From Pseudorhodoplanes sinuspersici (GTDB lineage: Bacteria > Pseudomonadota > Alphaproteobacteria > Rhizobiales > Xanthobacteraceae), in assembly GCF_002119765.1 (NCBI RefSeq), contig NZ_CP021112.1, forward strand, positions 2,226,501-2,290,500: a DNA stretch of 64,000 nucleotides, given 5' to 3'. The notes beneath the pieces are model-generated. The model was given only the letters and a program-made list of their open reading frames with translations. It was not told the origin of the DNA and did not search any database. A program made the position numbers and the translations under genes. How positions within the stretch are numbered: the first letter of the stretch is position 1; the number at the start of each line of letters is the position of its first letter. This document shows positions 8,594 through 16,128 of this stretch, piece by piece.

Positions 8594-10828
8594 TCACATA
8601 GCGCTGAAGCGCACGCGCATGGAGCCCTTGTAAACGATTCCGGGTGGCGGTGCCGTCCACAGGAGGTCATTCTGTGTCGCGCCGTCGTAGCTCGTTTTCG
8701 GAACGGCAAACGGTCGGTAATATTCGTTCAAGATGTTGTCGATTCCGAAGGCGAGTGTGAGATCCTGCACCGGATCGTAGGTGAGATAGAAGTTCAAGAG
8801 ATCATAGGAGGTGCTCGGAACGTAAGTGTCCGGCACATGCTGGTTGGACGCTGCCGACACCCAGGACGCAGCGAGGGTCAGTTTGCGCTCCAGCAGCCGC
8901 ACGCCGAATGTCGTGACAATCTTGTTCGGTTGAATGTTGGCGAGCCCCTGGCCCGTCACGTCATTGTAGCCGCGCTGGAGCTGTCCCGTCAGGCCAACGA
9001 ACCAATCCCCGGCATCGTAGGCCATTTCCGCTTCGAAGCCCTGGATGTGGGCCTTGGCGATGTTCTGGTACTGATAGAACTGGCTGCCCGTATACGGGAT
9101 AAAGCCAAAGGGAGGAAACGGAACAAGTACTGAGATCGGAGCAGAAGGCGTGAGTTCGATATAGTCCTCAAGGTTGTTGCGGAAGGCGTTGAACTTGCCA
9201 CGGAACGAATCGCCGCTCTTGAAGATGTTGTCGAACTTCAGATTGAGGCCGACTTCCTGATTCTTGCCGACTTCGGGACGCAGATTCGGATTTGGCAGGA
9301 AACAGAACAGGCCGCTGGTTCCGTCTGAACAAGTGAAAAATGCCGGGCCGCCGCCAGTCGAGTGTGCCCCTGCGATCAGCGTTTCCGTGATCGATGGTGC
9401 GCGATAGCCTTCGGCATAGCTGACGTAGGGCGTAATACCAGGGAACGGTGTGATGCCGACCGTAATCTTCGGCGAGATGCGATCTCCCGAGGTGTTGGTG
9501 GTGCCGCTTTCGAGCTGGTAATTGTCGTAACGCGCGGCGCTGATCACCTCGAGCCAGTTCGAATAGTTGGATTTCAACTGAATGAAGGCACCCGACACCG
9601 TCCGGACGCCGCTGGGCGTGGTGATGTTGGAGTTGCCGCTCTGATCGGTGGTGTCGACATCATCCTTGAAGATGTCGCCACCGATCGTGAGCGCGTTCTG
9701 CCAGCCGGCGAATTCGAAGCGCGACGTGTTATGTCCGTCGAACCCGATCGTATCGAGCACGTAATTGCGCTTGTCGCCCACGCAGCCGGACACGTTGTTG
9801 CCCGGTGTGGTGCAAACGCCGGCCTGTGCGGTCGTGCTGGTGTGATAAATCTTGGTTTGATCGTTTCTGGTCTGGTTGACGTAGGCGCTGAGATTCCAAT
9901 CGAACAGCTTGTCGTCAGGTTTGCTGTAACGCCAGCTCACCGTACCGGTGTAGTTGCGAACGTCGGTTGCATAGACTGACGTGCCCTGATTGAGAAGGCG
10001 TTGTTCTGCCGTTGCAACCGGGCCGCGATTATATTGGCCGATATTGAAAAGATCTTCCTGGACAATGCCGCCAATTTTCACTTCGTGACCATCGGCAGGT
10101 CGGACAGTGAGCTTGGCGATGCCGGTCGAGATGTGGTTGGCCGTGTTGTCGATGACCGTACCGTCGCCGTCTTTATAATTACTTTGCATCCGGTGAGTGC
10201 CGCCGACCAGCACGTCGACATTCTCATTCGGGCGGGAAGCCATGAAGACCGAACCCAAGCCGCGACCGCTGTTTGAGCCGAGCATGCCGTTGAAAGTCGT
10301 GCCAAAGCGCTCTCCCGGCTTCAGGATATCGCCGACATCCTTGGTGCGGAAAGAGACAACGCCGCCGATGGCGCCTGAACCGTAGATATTCGCGGTCGGT
10401 CCGCGGACCACCTCCACGCCTCCGAGCAATTCCGGTTCAAGGAAGAAGCCGCCATTCGCGTTGTGGCCGCTGCGCTGATAGTTCTGCCGCGCGCCGTCTA
10501 CGATAACCGCGACACGCCCAAAATCCTGCAGGCCGCGAATATTGATCGACGTTTCCGGTGTGTCGCCGCGATCCTGAAAGGATACGCCCGGAGTGTTGTA
10601 GAATATGTCTGACAGCCGTTTTGCCGAGACCATATTAATCGTCTCGAGTGTGATGACGCTGATGGGCGCCAGTGCGTCGATCGCCTTTTCTTCGGTTTTA
10701 CTGGCTGACACGGTAATCGTATCGAGTGCAATCGGTGTTTGAGCCAATGCCTGTATTGAACAGCTCGACGCAATTGCGCCGGTTAATGATCCCGCAATGA
10801 AAAACAAACGCTTGCCGCGTCGCGCCAT
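8594..10828 (-). CDS. hmuR: TonB-dependent heme/hemoglobin outer-membrane receptor
   Basis: 744 residues. An N-terminal signal peptide ends near ALAQ, followed by a TonB-box-like segment (LDTITVSAS). The plug domain (about 50-165) has the RGLQDFGRVAVIVDGARQNYQ and GGVEVVRGPTANIYGSGAIGGVVSF signatures, and the rest is a 22-strand barrel ending in SMRVRFSAM. Plug and barrel motifs match the hemoglobin/transferrin/lactoferrin receptor family. The function is uptake of heme across the outer membrane, powered by TonB-ExbBD (not in this window). It is divergent from hmuPTUV across a 289-bp control region with iron-control-like repeats. The C-terminal residue is Met, not the usual aromatic residue. 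Confidence 0.92.
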   Translation of the reverse strand: MARRGKRLFFIAGSLTGAIASSCSIQALAQTPIALDTITVSASKTEEKAIDALAPISVITLETINMVSAKRLSDIFYNTPGVSFQDRGDTPETSINIRGLQDFGRVAVIVDGARQNYQRSGHNANGGFFLEPELLGGVEVVRGPTANIYGSGAIGGVVSFRTKDVGDILKPGERFGTTFNGMLGSNSGRGLGSVFMASRPNENVDVLVGGTHRMQSNYKDGDGTVIDNTANHISTGIAKLTVRPADGHEVKIGGIVQEDLFNIGQYNRGPVATAEQRLLNQGTSVYATDVRNYTGTVSWRYSKPDDKLFDWNLSAYVNQTRNDQTKIYHTSTTAQAGVCTTPGNNVSGCVGDKRNYVLDTIGFDGHNTSRFEFAGWQNALTIGGDIFKDDVDTTDQSGNSNITTPSGVRTVSGAFIQLKSNYSNWLEVISAARYDNYQLESGTTNTSGDRISPKITVGITPFPGITPYVSYAEGYRAPSITETLIAGAHSTGGGPAFFTCSDGTSGLFCFLPNPNLRPEVGKNQEVGLNLKFDNIFKSGDSFRGKFNAFRNNLEDYIELTPSAPISVLVPFPPFGFIPYTGSQFYQYQNIAKAHIQGFEAEMAYDAGDWFVGLTGQLQRGYNDVTGQGLANIQPNKIVTTFGVRLLERKLTLAASWVSAASNQHVPDTYVPSTSYDLLNFYLTYDPVQDLTLAFGIDNILNEYYRPFAVPKTSYDGATQNDLLWTAPPPGIVYKGSMRVRFSAM

Positions 10829-11012
10829 AGCAGCCCCCAGTTTCAGCGATGTTGGGCTGGCGGGCGGCCGCGAGACGCGGTGGCTAGCTGGCTAAAATTC
10901 GCTCTTTCAGTTTCAACACTGGTAATCCTCGGCGCCGCAGCAAGTCAAACAAACTCAAGGGCTTCGTGACTCACGGGGGATCTCCGTGGGCCGCATGCAA
11001 CAATCTAAAGCG

Positions 11013-11074
11013 ATTCCAAATCCCTCTCTGAAGTAATTCCAGATCGTGGTTCTTCTCTGAAGTAATTCCAAATC
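11013..11074. promoter_or_regulatory. Iron-control-like direct repeats between hmuR and hmuP
   Basis: The decamer ATTCCAAATC occurs at 11013 and 11065, with a one-base variant (ATTCCAGATC) at 11036. Two of the copies are part of a longer direct repeat TCTCTGAAGTAATTCCA at 11025-11041 and 11054-11070, offset by 29 bp. Each contains GAA-N4-TTC dyad symmetry. In Bradyrhizobium the same hmuR/hmuT intergenic region carries the iron control element bound by Irr with HmuP, so this is the likely Irr/HmuP site; the assignment is by position and symmetry. Confidence 0.6.
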
Positions 11075-11117
11075 ATAGATGATGACGCTGCGGAATCTGC
11101 GGTTAAATTGGGATTGA

Positions 11118-11318
11118 ATGAGACAGGATACGAAAATGCCTGAGCCGCTCGCTGGAGCAGATTCGGCAGAGGCTCCCGGCCGTCAGATAACGATGATCGG
11201 TCATCGGATTGACAGCCGGCAGATATTCCGTGATGGCCGCGAAGTCACGATCCTGCATGGCCAGGAAACCTATCGTTTGCGCCTGACAGCACAGAACAAG
11301 TTGATACTGACGAAATGA
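11118..11318 (+). CDS. hmuP: HemP/HmuP family protein, co-activator of heme uptake genes
   Basis: 66 residues, matching the HemP family along the C-terminal half: IDSRQIFRDGREVTILHGQETYRLRLTAQNKLILTK has the conserved SR-I/L, REV-I-H-Q-YRLR and KLILTK positions. In Bradyrhizobium HmuP works with Irr to activate hmuR and hmuTUV. It is the first gene of the operon; its TGA overlaps the hmuT ATG by 4 bases. ATG 11136 is an alternative start with AGGA upstream; residues before it are unlike the family, so the shorter 60-residue form is also plausible. Confidence 0.88.
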   Translation: MRQDTKMPEPLAGADSAEAPGRQITMIGHRIDSRQIFRDGREVTILHGQETYRLRLTAQNKLILTK

Positions 11319-12277
11319 TTTGCGTCCCGAAACCGACCATGAGAGCTGCTGTATCTACGGCCTTGCTGATGCTTCTGTGGCAGATGCCGGCGGGCGCCGC
11401 AGCCGTTCGCGATGCTTCGGGCCGCACGATCTCCGTCGACGATCCGTCTAGGATCGTCTCGATTGGTGGGGCGGTGACGGAAATATTGTATGCGCTGGGC
11501 CGAAGCGATCGTCTGGTTGCTGTGGATACGACGAGCCTGTTTCCGCCCGAGGCCCTCAAGTCGAAACCGAATGTCGGGTATTTCCGGCAATTATCGCCGG
11601 AAGGCGTGATCGGTCTTGCGCCGTCCGTCATCCTGGCCGTCGAAGGATCGGGACCGAAAGAGGCCGTCGCAGTGTTGCGATCGGCGTCGATCCCGCTCGT
11701 CAGCATTCCGGACAAATTTGATGGCGAGGGCATCGTTGAAAAGATCAAGATGATCGCCAAGGCCATCGATGCCGACCGGGAAGGCGAATGCTTGAGCCGG
11801 CTTGTAACCAATGATCTATCGGCATTGGCCAGCTTGCGCTCCGGGATCAAGGCGCCCGTCCGGGTCCTGTTCATTCTTTCCTTCATGAACGGCCGCCCGA
11901 TGGTGGCTGGGCGCGGCACCGCCGCCGACGGCCTTATTCGTATGGCCGGCGCGGTCAATGCATTCGATAATTTCGAGGGCTACAAGATCGTAAATGATGA
12001 AGCCGTTCTGGCGGCCGCGCCTGACGCGGTGATCGGTATGAAAAGAGCCGGGCTCGATCTCGACGCCTCCAGCGTGTTCGCGCACGCTGCGTTTCGCGAA
12101 ACGCCAGCCGCAAAGAAGGGGCGGTTTTTCGCGATGGACGGCTTGTACATGCTGGGGTTTGGGCCGCGAACGGCCCGTGCGGCGCGCGATCTCAGCCGGT
12201 CGCTTTATCCGGAGATAACGTTTGCCGAACTTCCGTCGGAAGCGCGGAAGGATGCTGGCAAGCCGTGCAGGAATTAA
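11315..12277 (+). CDS. hmuT: Periplasmic heme-binding protein of heme ABC importer
   Basis: 320 residues with a signal peptide (AAVSTALLMLLWQMPAGAAA). The mature protein starts VRDASGRTISVDDPSRIVSIGGAVTEILYALG, the type III binding-protein fold of the BtuF/HmuT group, followed by the VDTTSLFPPEA and PNVGYFRQLSPEGVIGLAPSVIL segments of heme-binding HmuT proteins. The Tyr in NVGYFRQ is at a position often used as a heme ligand in the family. It overlaps hmuP by 4 bases and hmuU by 13, so hmuPTUV is one transcription unit. Confidence 0.92.
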   Translation: MICVPKPTMRAAVSTALLMLLWQMPAGAAAVRDASGRTISVDDPSRIVSIGGAVTEILYALGRSDRLVAVDTTSLFPPEALKSKPNVGYFRQLSPEGVIGLAPSVILAVEGSGPKEAVAVLRSASIPLVSIPDKFDGEGIVEKIKMIAKAIDADREGECLSRLVTNDLSALASLRSGIKAPVRVLFILSFMNGRPMVAGRGTAADGLIRMAGAVNAFDNFEGYKIVNDEAVLAAAPDAVIGMKRAGLDLDASSVFAHAAFRETPAAKKGRFFAMDGLYMLGFGPRTARAARDLSRSLYPEITFAELPSEARKDAGKPCRN

Positions 12278-13329
12278 GCGCGAACAAATCGCTTCGGCCG
12301 ACAGGTTGGCTTGTGATCGGTCTGCTGACCCTGCTGTTGGCCGGCGTCGCCGCGATGTCGACCATGATCGGCGCGGCAGGAATCCCTCTGCAGCGGCTAT
12401 TCGCAGCGGTCACCGGCGGCGGAGGAGACGCGGCACACCTTGCGCGTGACCAACTGGTCTTATGGTCTATTCGACTGCCGCGCATTGCCGTTGCCATAGG
12501 CGTCGGCACCCTGCTGGCCATGGCGGGTGCGATCATGCAGGGGATGTTTCGAAACCCGTTGGCTGACCCAAGTCTTGTCGGTGTTTCAAGCGGCGCCGGT
12601 TTCGCTTCGGCTGCGACCATCGTCGTTGGCGACAGACTGCTGGCTGGCACCGCCGGTCAGATGCCGTTTGAACTTCTTCCGGCTGCCGCATTCTTTGGTG
12701 CGCTGGCTGCGACTGTGGCGCTCCATCGCATCGCGACACACGATGGACGCACGTCGATCGCGATTTTCCTTCTCGGTGGGCTTGCAATAGCGGCACTGGC
12801 CAATGCCGGAATCGGGCTCCTCGTCTTCGTAGCGGACGACCGTCAGCTTCGGGATATTACATTCTGGCTGCTGGGATCGCTGGCCGGCGCCACGTGGCCA
12901 AAAGCGTGGGCGCTTCTTCCTTTTGTTGTCGCCTCGATCGTTGTCATTCCACGGATCGCGCGGGGACTTGATTTGCTGGTGCTTGGTGAAGCCGAGGCCT
13001 TTCATGCCGGCATATCGGTTCAGCGCCTGAAAATCATCGCTATTGTGCTGGTTTCCGCGGCGACTGGTGCCGCTGTGGCAGTCTCCGGTGTGATCGGCTT
13101 TGTCGGTATCGTTGTCCCCCACCTGATTCGGCTCCTCATTGGGCCGGCGCATCGTATCCTCCTGCCAGCATCAATGCTGCTTGGGGCCGCGCTCATGCTT
13201 TGTGCGGATACGGCGGCCCGGATTCTGGCAGCGCCGGCGGAGGTCCCGATTGGGATCATCACAGCGGCGATCGGGGCGCCGTTCTTTCTTGCGCTTCTGC
13301 TCAGACAGCGTTCGGTTGCCACGTTATGA
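12265..13329 (+). CDS. hmuU: Heme ABC transporter permease
   Basis: 354 residues, FecCD/BtuC-type permease with about ten membrane helices. LWSIRLPRIAVAIGVGTLLAMAGAIMQGMFRNPLADPSLVGVSSGAGF is a classical FecCD signature (only part is diagnostic), and GFVGIVVPHLIRLLIGPAHR is the cytoplasmic coupling loop. The start is GTG inside the end of hmuT; an ATG at 12355 would truncate the first helix. Its ATG-TGA overlap with hmuV shows translational coupling. The dimer forms the inner-membrane channel for heme. Confidence 0.93.
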   Translation: MQELSANKSLRPTGWLVIGLLTLLLAGVAAMSTMIGAAGIPLQRLFAAVTGGGGDAAHLARDQLVLWSIRLPRIAVAIGVGTLLAMAGAIMQGMFRNPLADPSLVGVSSGAGFASAATIVVGDRLLAGTAGQMPFELLPAAAFFGALAATVALHRIATHDGRTSIAIFLLGGLAIAALANAGIGLLVFVADDRQLRDITFWLLGSLAGATWPKAWALLPFVVASIVVIPRIARGLDLLVLGEAEAFHAGISVQRLKIIAIVLVSAATGAAVAVSGVIGFVGIVVPHLIRLLIGPAHRILLPASMLLGAALMLCADTAARILAAPAEVPIGIITAAIGAPFFLALLLRQRSVATL

Positions 13330-14126
13330 CTATGTTGATCGATGTGGCCGGCGCAGGGGTGCGGGTTGGCGAACGAACCATTCTCAGCGGGATCGACCTG
13401 ACCGTAGGCCCCGGTGAAATCGTCGCTTTGGTCGGGCCAAACGGAGCGGGCAAGTCGACATTGTTACGTGCGATATCGGGTGAGGTTCGCCTAGCGGAGG
13501 GCAAGATTGCCATCAAAGGCCGCCCGCTCACCGATTATTCACCGCGCGAACTTGCGCGGCATCGCGCGGTGCTGTCGCAGCATACCAATGTTTCGTTCGA
13601 CTTCTCCGTTGAGGAGATCGTTGTCATGGGTGCGGACAGCGCACGGCCGCAGTCCTGGGTCCGCGATGTCGCCAGAACGGCGATGAAGCAATGCGATATC
13701 CTGCACCTGTTCGATCGACCCGTCACGCGTTTGTCCGGCGGCGAGCAGCAGCGTGTTCATTTCGCGCGGGCGATGCTTCAGCTTTTATCCGCTGACGATC
13801 GATGCAAGCCGGGATTGTTTTTCCTCGATGAGCCAACGGCAAGCCTCGATTTGAATCATCAACTCCGGATGGTCGAGATGGTGCGTAATATCACTAAAGA
13901 AGGGACCGGAATTCTTTTGGTGATTCATGATCTAAATCTCATGGCGATGCTCGCGAGCAGGGTCGCCATGATGAAGGCAGGAAGGATAATTGCGCTTGGC
14001 CCGCCCGACGAGGTTATCCGCGATGATGTCATGAGTGACGTGTTTGCCGTTAGCAATTCTGTCAGAGTTACGCCGGAGGCGCCGATGCCATTTGTATTAC
14101 CGCAATCGATGCGCGTGAGGCGTTGA
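13326..14126 (+). CDS. hmuV: Heme ABC transporter ATP-binding protein
   Basis: 266 residues. Walker A GPNGAGKST at about 37-45, Q-loop LSQHTNV, signature RLSGGEQQRVHFARA, Walker B LFFLDEPTASLD, and the HD switch LVIHDLN. It drives HmuU. The frame is open upstream to 13200, but the ATG at 13326 overlaps the hmuU stop as ATGA and begins the conserved MLIDVAGAGVRVGERTIL strand, so this start was chosen. Confidence 0.94.
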   Translation: MTMLIDVAGAGVRVGERTILSGIDLTVGPGEIVALVGPNGAGKSTLLRAISGEVRLAEGKIAIKGRPLTDYSPRELARHRAVLSQHTNVSFDFSVEEIVVMGADSARPQSWVRDVARTAMKQCDILHLFDRPVTRLSGGEQQRVHFARAMLQLLSADDRCKPGLFFLDEPTASLDLNHQLRMVEMVRNITKEGTGILLVIHDLNLMAMLASRVAMMKAGRIIALGPPDEVIRDDVMSDVFAVSNSVRVTPEAPMPFVLPQSMRVRR

Positions 14127-14173
14127 TGGTTTAGGCGGGTCGACGATTTTGTTGCTGCAATCAGGGATATTCC

Positions 14174-14785
14174 ATGACGACACTCGAACTTGACAAGCCA
14201 AGCCAGGCCAATCGCGCCGCGCTGCTGAAGCAGGCGACGCATGAGGCGCACGAAAGCCTGGACAAACGCATCATGCAAAGTGATCCGTTCGCCGATCGCG
14301 CGCGATATGGGTTGTTCTTGCAGGCGCAGTACCTGTTTCATCGCGAGATCGATGCGCTTTATGGTGAGGCCTCGTTGCTAGGGCTGCTACCAGATCTCGC
14401 GGAGCGCCGCCGGCTCGGGCAGATTGAACAGGATTTAGCGGATCTTGGTCTTGCAGCGCCAGCGGCCGTCGCTGCGCCCGTATTTGATGCGAGAGAGGAG
14501 GTCGATCTGCCGGCAGCTCTTGGCTGGCTGTATGTAGCGGAAGGCTCCAATCTTGGTGCGGCGTTTTTGTTGAAGGAAGCTGCAAAGCTCGGTTTGTCAG
14601 AAACGTTTGGCGCTCGGCACCTTGCGGCGCATCCACAGGGGCGGGGATTGCACTGGCGCACCTTCACGGCGGCACTCGATAGTGTCTCGTTATCGGCCGA
14701 TGATGAGGCCCGCGCGATTGCGGGAGCAAAGGAAGCGTTTGCCCGTGTTCGCGACACGGTAGAAAGGCTGCTTCCTCTTCCATAG
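14174..14785 (+). CDS. Biliverdin-producing heme oxygenase (HO-1 fold, bacterial type)
   Basis: 203 residues. LLKQATHEAHESLDKRIM carries the N-terminal heme-ligand His region (ATHEAHE), FLQAQYLFHREIDALY matches helix 2, and LGWLYVAEGSNLGAAFL is the distal helix motif of bacterial heme oxygenases such as HemO/PigA and BphO. The enzyme opens heme to biliverdin, CO and iron using an external reductant. It lies 47 bp after hmuV on the same strand, so it probably belongs to the heme uptake operon. It is unrelated in fold to the IsdG-type protein at 8164-8499. Confidence 0.88.
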   Translation: MTTLELDKPSQANRAALLKQATHEAHESLDKRIMQSDPFADRARYGLFLQAQYLFHREIDALYGEASLLGLLPDLAERRRLGQIEQDLADLGLAAPAAVAAPVFDAREEVDLPAALGWLYVAEGSNLGAAFLLKEAAKLGLSETFGARHLAAHPQGRGLHWRTFTAALDSVSLSADDEARAIAGAKEAFARVRDTVERLLPLP

Positions 14786-14801
14786 AGGCCGCGTGCCGCT
14801 A

Positions 14802-15080
14802 TCAATGCAGGCTGACGGCTTCGAGCTTCTCGTGCTCGGCATTTGCGATCGCTGATTCGCGCGTGTCGGTCACAAGGATCGGCGTGCCGTTAGCGGCGCA
14901 TAGCACAAAGACGTTTTGTCCAGGCGCAAGTGCGGGTGCTTCCGGACAAAAGAGGGCGACATCCTCTGATCGCGCGATGCGCACATAGGCCAGCTTACTT
15001 GCGCCCATGGTCGCAAAATCACGGATGGTATCCTTTCGTCTGGACGGAAAAATCGACGAACGATGAATCGATGCTGACAT
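14802..15080 (-). CDS. DUF1150 family protein, copy 2
   Basis: 92 residues. The core LAYVRIARSEDVALFCPEAPALAPGQNVFVLCAANGTPILVTDTRE aligns with the DUF1150 protein at 15199-15459, and the shared C-terminal half (ANGTPILVTDTRESAIANA) shows a duplication. DUF1150 genes of Rhizobiales are often found beside Hsp20 genes; their function is not known. The ATG at 15080 is preceded by AAGGAG, but that site is inside a perfect hairpin (see 15085-15119). Confidence 0.85.
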   Translation of the reverse strand: MSASIHRSSIFPSRRKDTIRDFATMGASKLAYVRIARSEDVALFCPEAPALAPGQNVFVLCAANGTPILVTDTRESAIANAEHEKLEAVSLH

Positions 15081-15084
15081 GATT

Positions 15085-15119
15085 GCGGCTCCTTGACGGT
15101 TTGACGGTCAAGGAGCCGC
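15085..15119 (-). promoter_or_regulatory. Hairpin that sequesters the ribosome binding site of the DUF1150 gene
   Basis: A 13-bp perfect inverted repeat, GCGGCTCCTTGAC at 15085-15097 and GTCAAGGAGCCGC at 15107-15119, has a 9-base loop. In the minus-strand mRNA the 3' arm contains the AAGGAG Shine-Dalgarno sequence and ends 4 bases before the ATG at 15080. No U-run follows, so this is not a terminator. It would mask ribosome access until melted or remodelled. Confidence 0.7.
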
Positions 15120-15198
15120 GACGGTTCATGGAAACGACGGTCTTGAGACGATCACGGAAACGCGATCATCCGGCGGCAAGATGCCGCTCTGCTTTCCA

Positions 15199-15459
15199 TC
15201 AGTGGACGCTCACCGCCTCAAGCTCATTACTCCACGCATTTGCCACAGCGGCTTCACGCGTGTCGGTTACGAGAATGGGCGTGCCGTCAGCGGCGTGCAG
15301 TGCGAACAATTTCATACCCGGCTGCATCTCTGGTGCCTGCGGGTAAAGCTCGTGTACGTCTTCCGAATTGATCGCCTTCACATAAGCGATCTTGCCGCCG
15401 CCGAGAACGGCGAATGCCTGCGCCGACATGATCGGATTCTCGATGTCGTTTTCAGTCAT
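15199..15459 (-). CDS. DUF1150 family protein, copy 1
   Basis: 86 residues: an N-terminal tail, then GGGKIAYVKAINSEDVHELYPQAPEMQPGMKLFALHAADGTPILVTDTREAAVANA, the DUF1150 core. A clear AAGGAG lies 8 bases before ATG 15459 and, unlike in the downstream paralogue, is not in an obvious hairpin. It lies 91 bp downstream of hsp20 on the same strand and 118 bp upstream of its paralogue, so the three may be co-transcribed. Function unknown. Confidence 0.88.
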   Translation of the reverse strand: MTENDIENPIMSAQAFAVLGGGKIAYVKAINSEDVHELYPQAPEMQPGMKLFALHAADGTPILVTDTREAAVANAWSNELEAVSVH

Positions 15460-15550
15460 GTCCGCTACTCCTTCTTACCTCAATTGCCCCTTCAACATTT
15501 GGTTCCATCGCCCTTTGTCGCATATCCGGGTTGGTAAACCGGTTACTGCA

Positions 15551-15976
15551 CTATTCGTGCGGGGTGATGGAAATGCTCCGCACGATCCGCGCTGGCTCCG
15601 GCCGCGCTAGGTCGATCGAGAGCAGACCATTCTTCAGATCCGCGCGGAGCACTTCCATCCCGTCGGCCAGCACGAACACACGCTGGAATTGCCGGGCGGC
15701 GATGCCGCGGTGAATGAACTGCCTGCTCTTGTCATCGGCCTGACGACCGCGAATGACGAGCTGGTTTTCCTCGATGCTCACTTCGAGTTGGTCGAGGGTA
15801 AAACCGGCAACGGCGAGCGTGATACGCAGACGATCAGGGTTGCGGTCGTCCCGCGGCAGACGCTCGATATTGTAGGGGGGATATCCGTCCGCTGCCTTGG
15901 TGACGCGGTCGAGCACCCGCTCGATCTCGTCGAACCCTAAAAGGAAGGGGCTGGACAACGAAGGCATTCGGGACAT
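15551..15976 (-). CDS. Small heat shock protein (Hsp20, IbpA/HspH type)
   Basis: 141 residues. The alpha-crystallin domain (about 38-135) begins YPPYNIERLPRDDRNPDRLRITLAVAGF, typical of the rhizobial class A/IbpA group, with ENQLVIRGRQ and the FIHRGIAARQFQRVFVLADGMEV region. The usual C-terminal I-x-I motif is represented by SISI. It is an ATP-independent holdase that keeps unfolding proteins soluble. AAAGGG precedes ATG 15976. The leader can fold TCAAAG against CTTTGA around it; this is short, and I do not call it a ROSE thermometer. Confidence 0.93.
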   Translation of the reverse strand: MSRMPSLSSPFLLGFDEIERVLDRVTKAADGYPPYNIERLPRDDRNPDRLRITLAVAGFTLDQLEVSIEENQLVIRGRQADDKSRQFIHRGIAARQFQRVFVLADGMEVLRADLKNGLLSIDLARPEPARIVRSISITPHE

Positions 15977-16035
15977 CTCAAAGCCCTTTCAAGCGACTTT
16001 GACGGGGCCCAGAAGTGGCACCCCCTATTACCGTT

Positions 16036-16104
16036 CCGGCGGACCCGCCGGTTTGGTCTCCAGAATATGGTTGTTCCCGCCTGCGGTTCAAGAATGGCGG
16101 GAAC
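16036..16104. repeat. Two intergenic palindromes between hsp20 and ugpB
   Basis: CCGGCGG-ac-CCGCCGG lies at 16036-16051, and GTTCCCGCC / GGCGGGAAC at 16073-16081 and 16096-16104 with a 14-base loop. On the minus strand they follow the ugpB stop and could help end its transcript. The second resembles other GGCGGGGA-type palindromes in this window (22368-22422). Confidence 0.55.
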
Positions 16105-16128
16105 CTGAGGGGTCCGGCCCTAGAACGC

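Noticed and set aside
15977-16005. Possible ROSE-type thermometer in the hsp20 leader (TCAAAG / CTTTGA)
   Set aside because: Only 6 bp and without the conserved ROSE motif; not enough to call.
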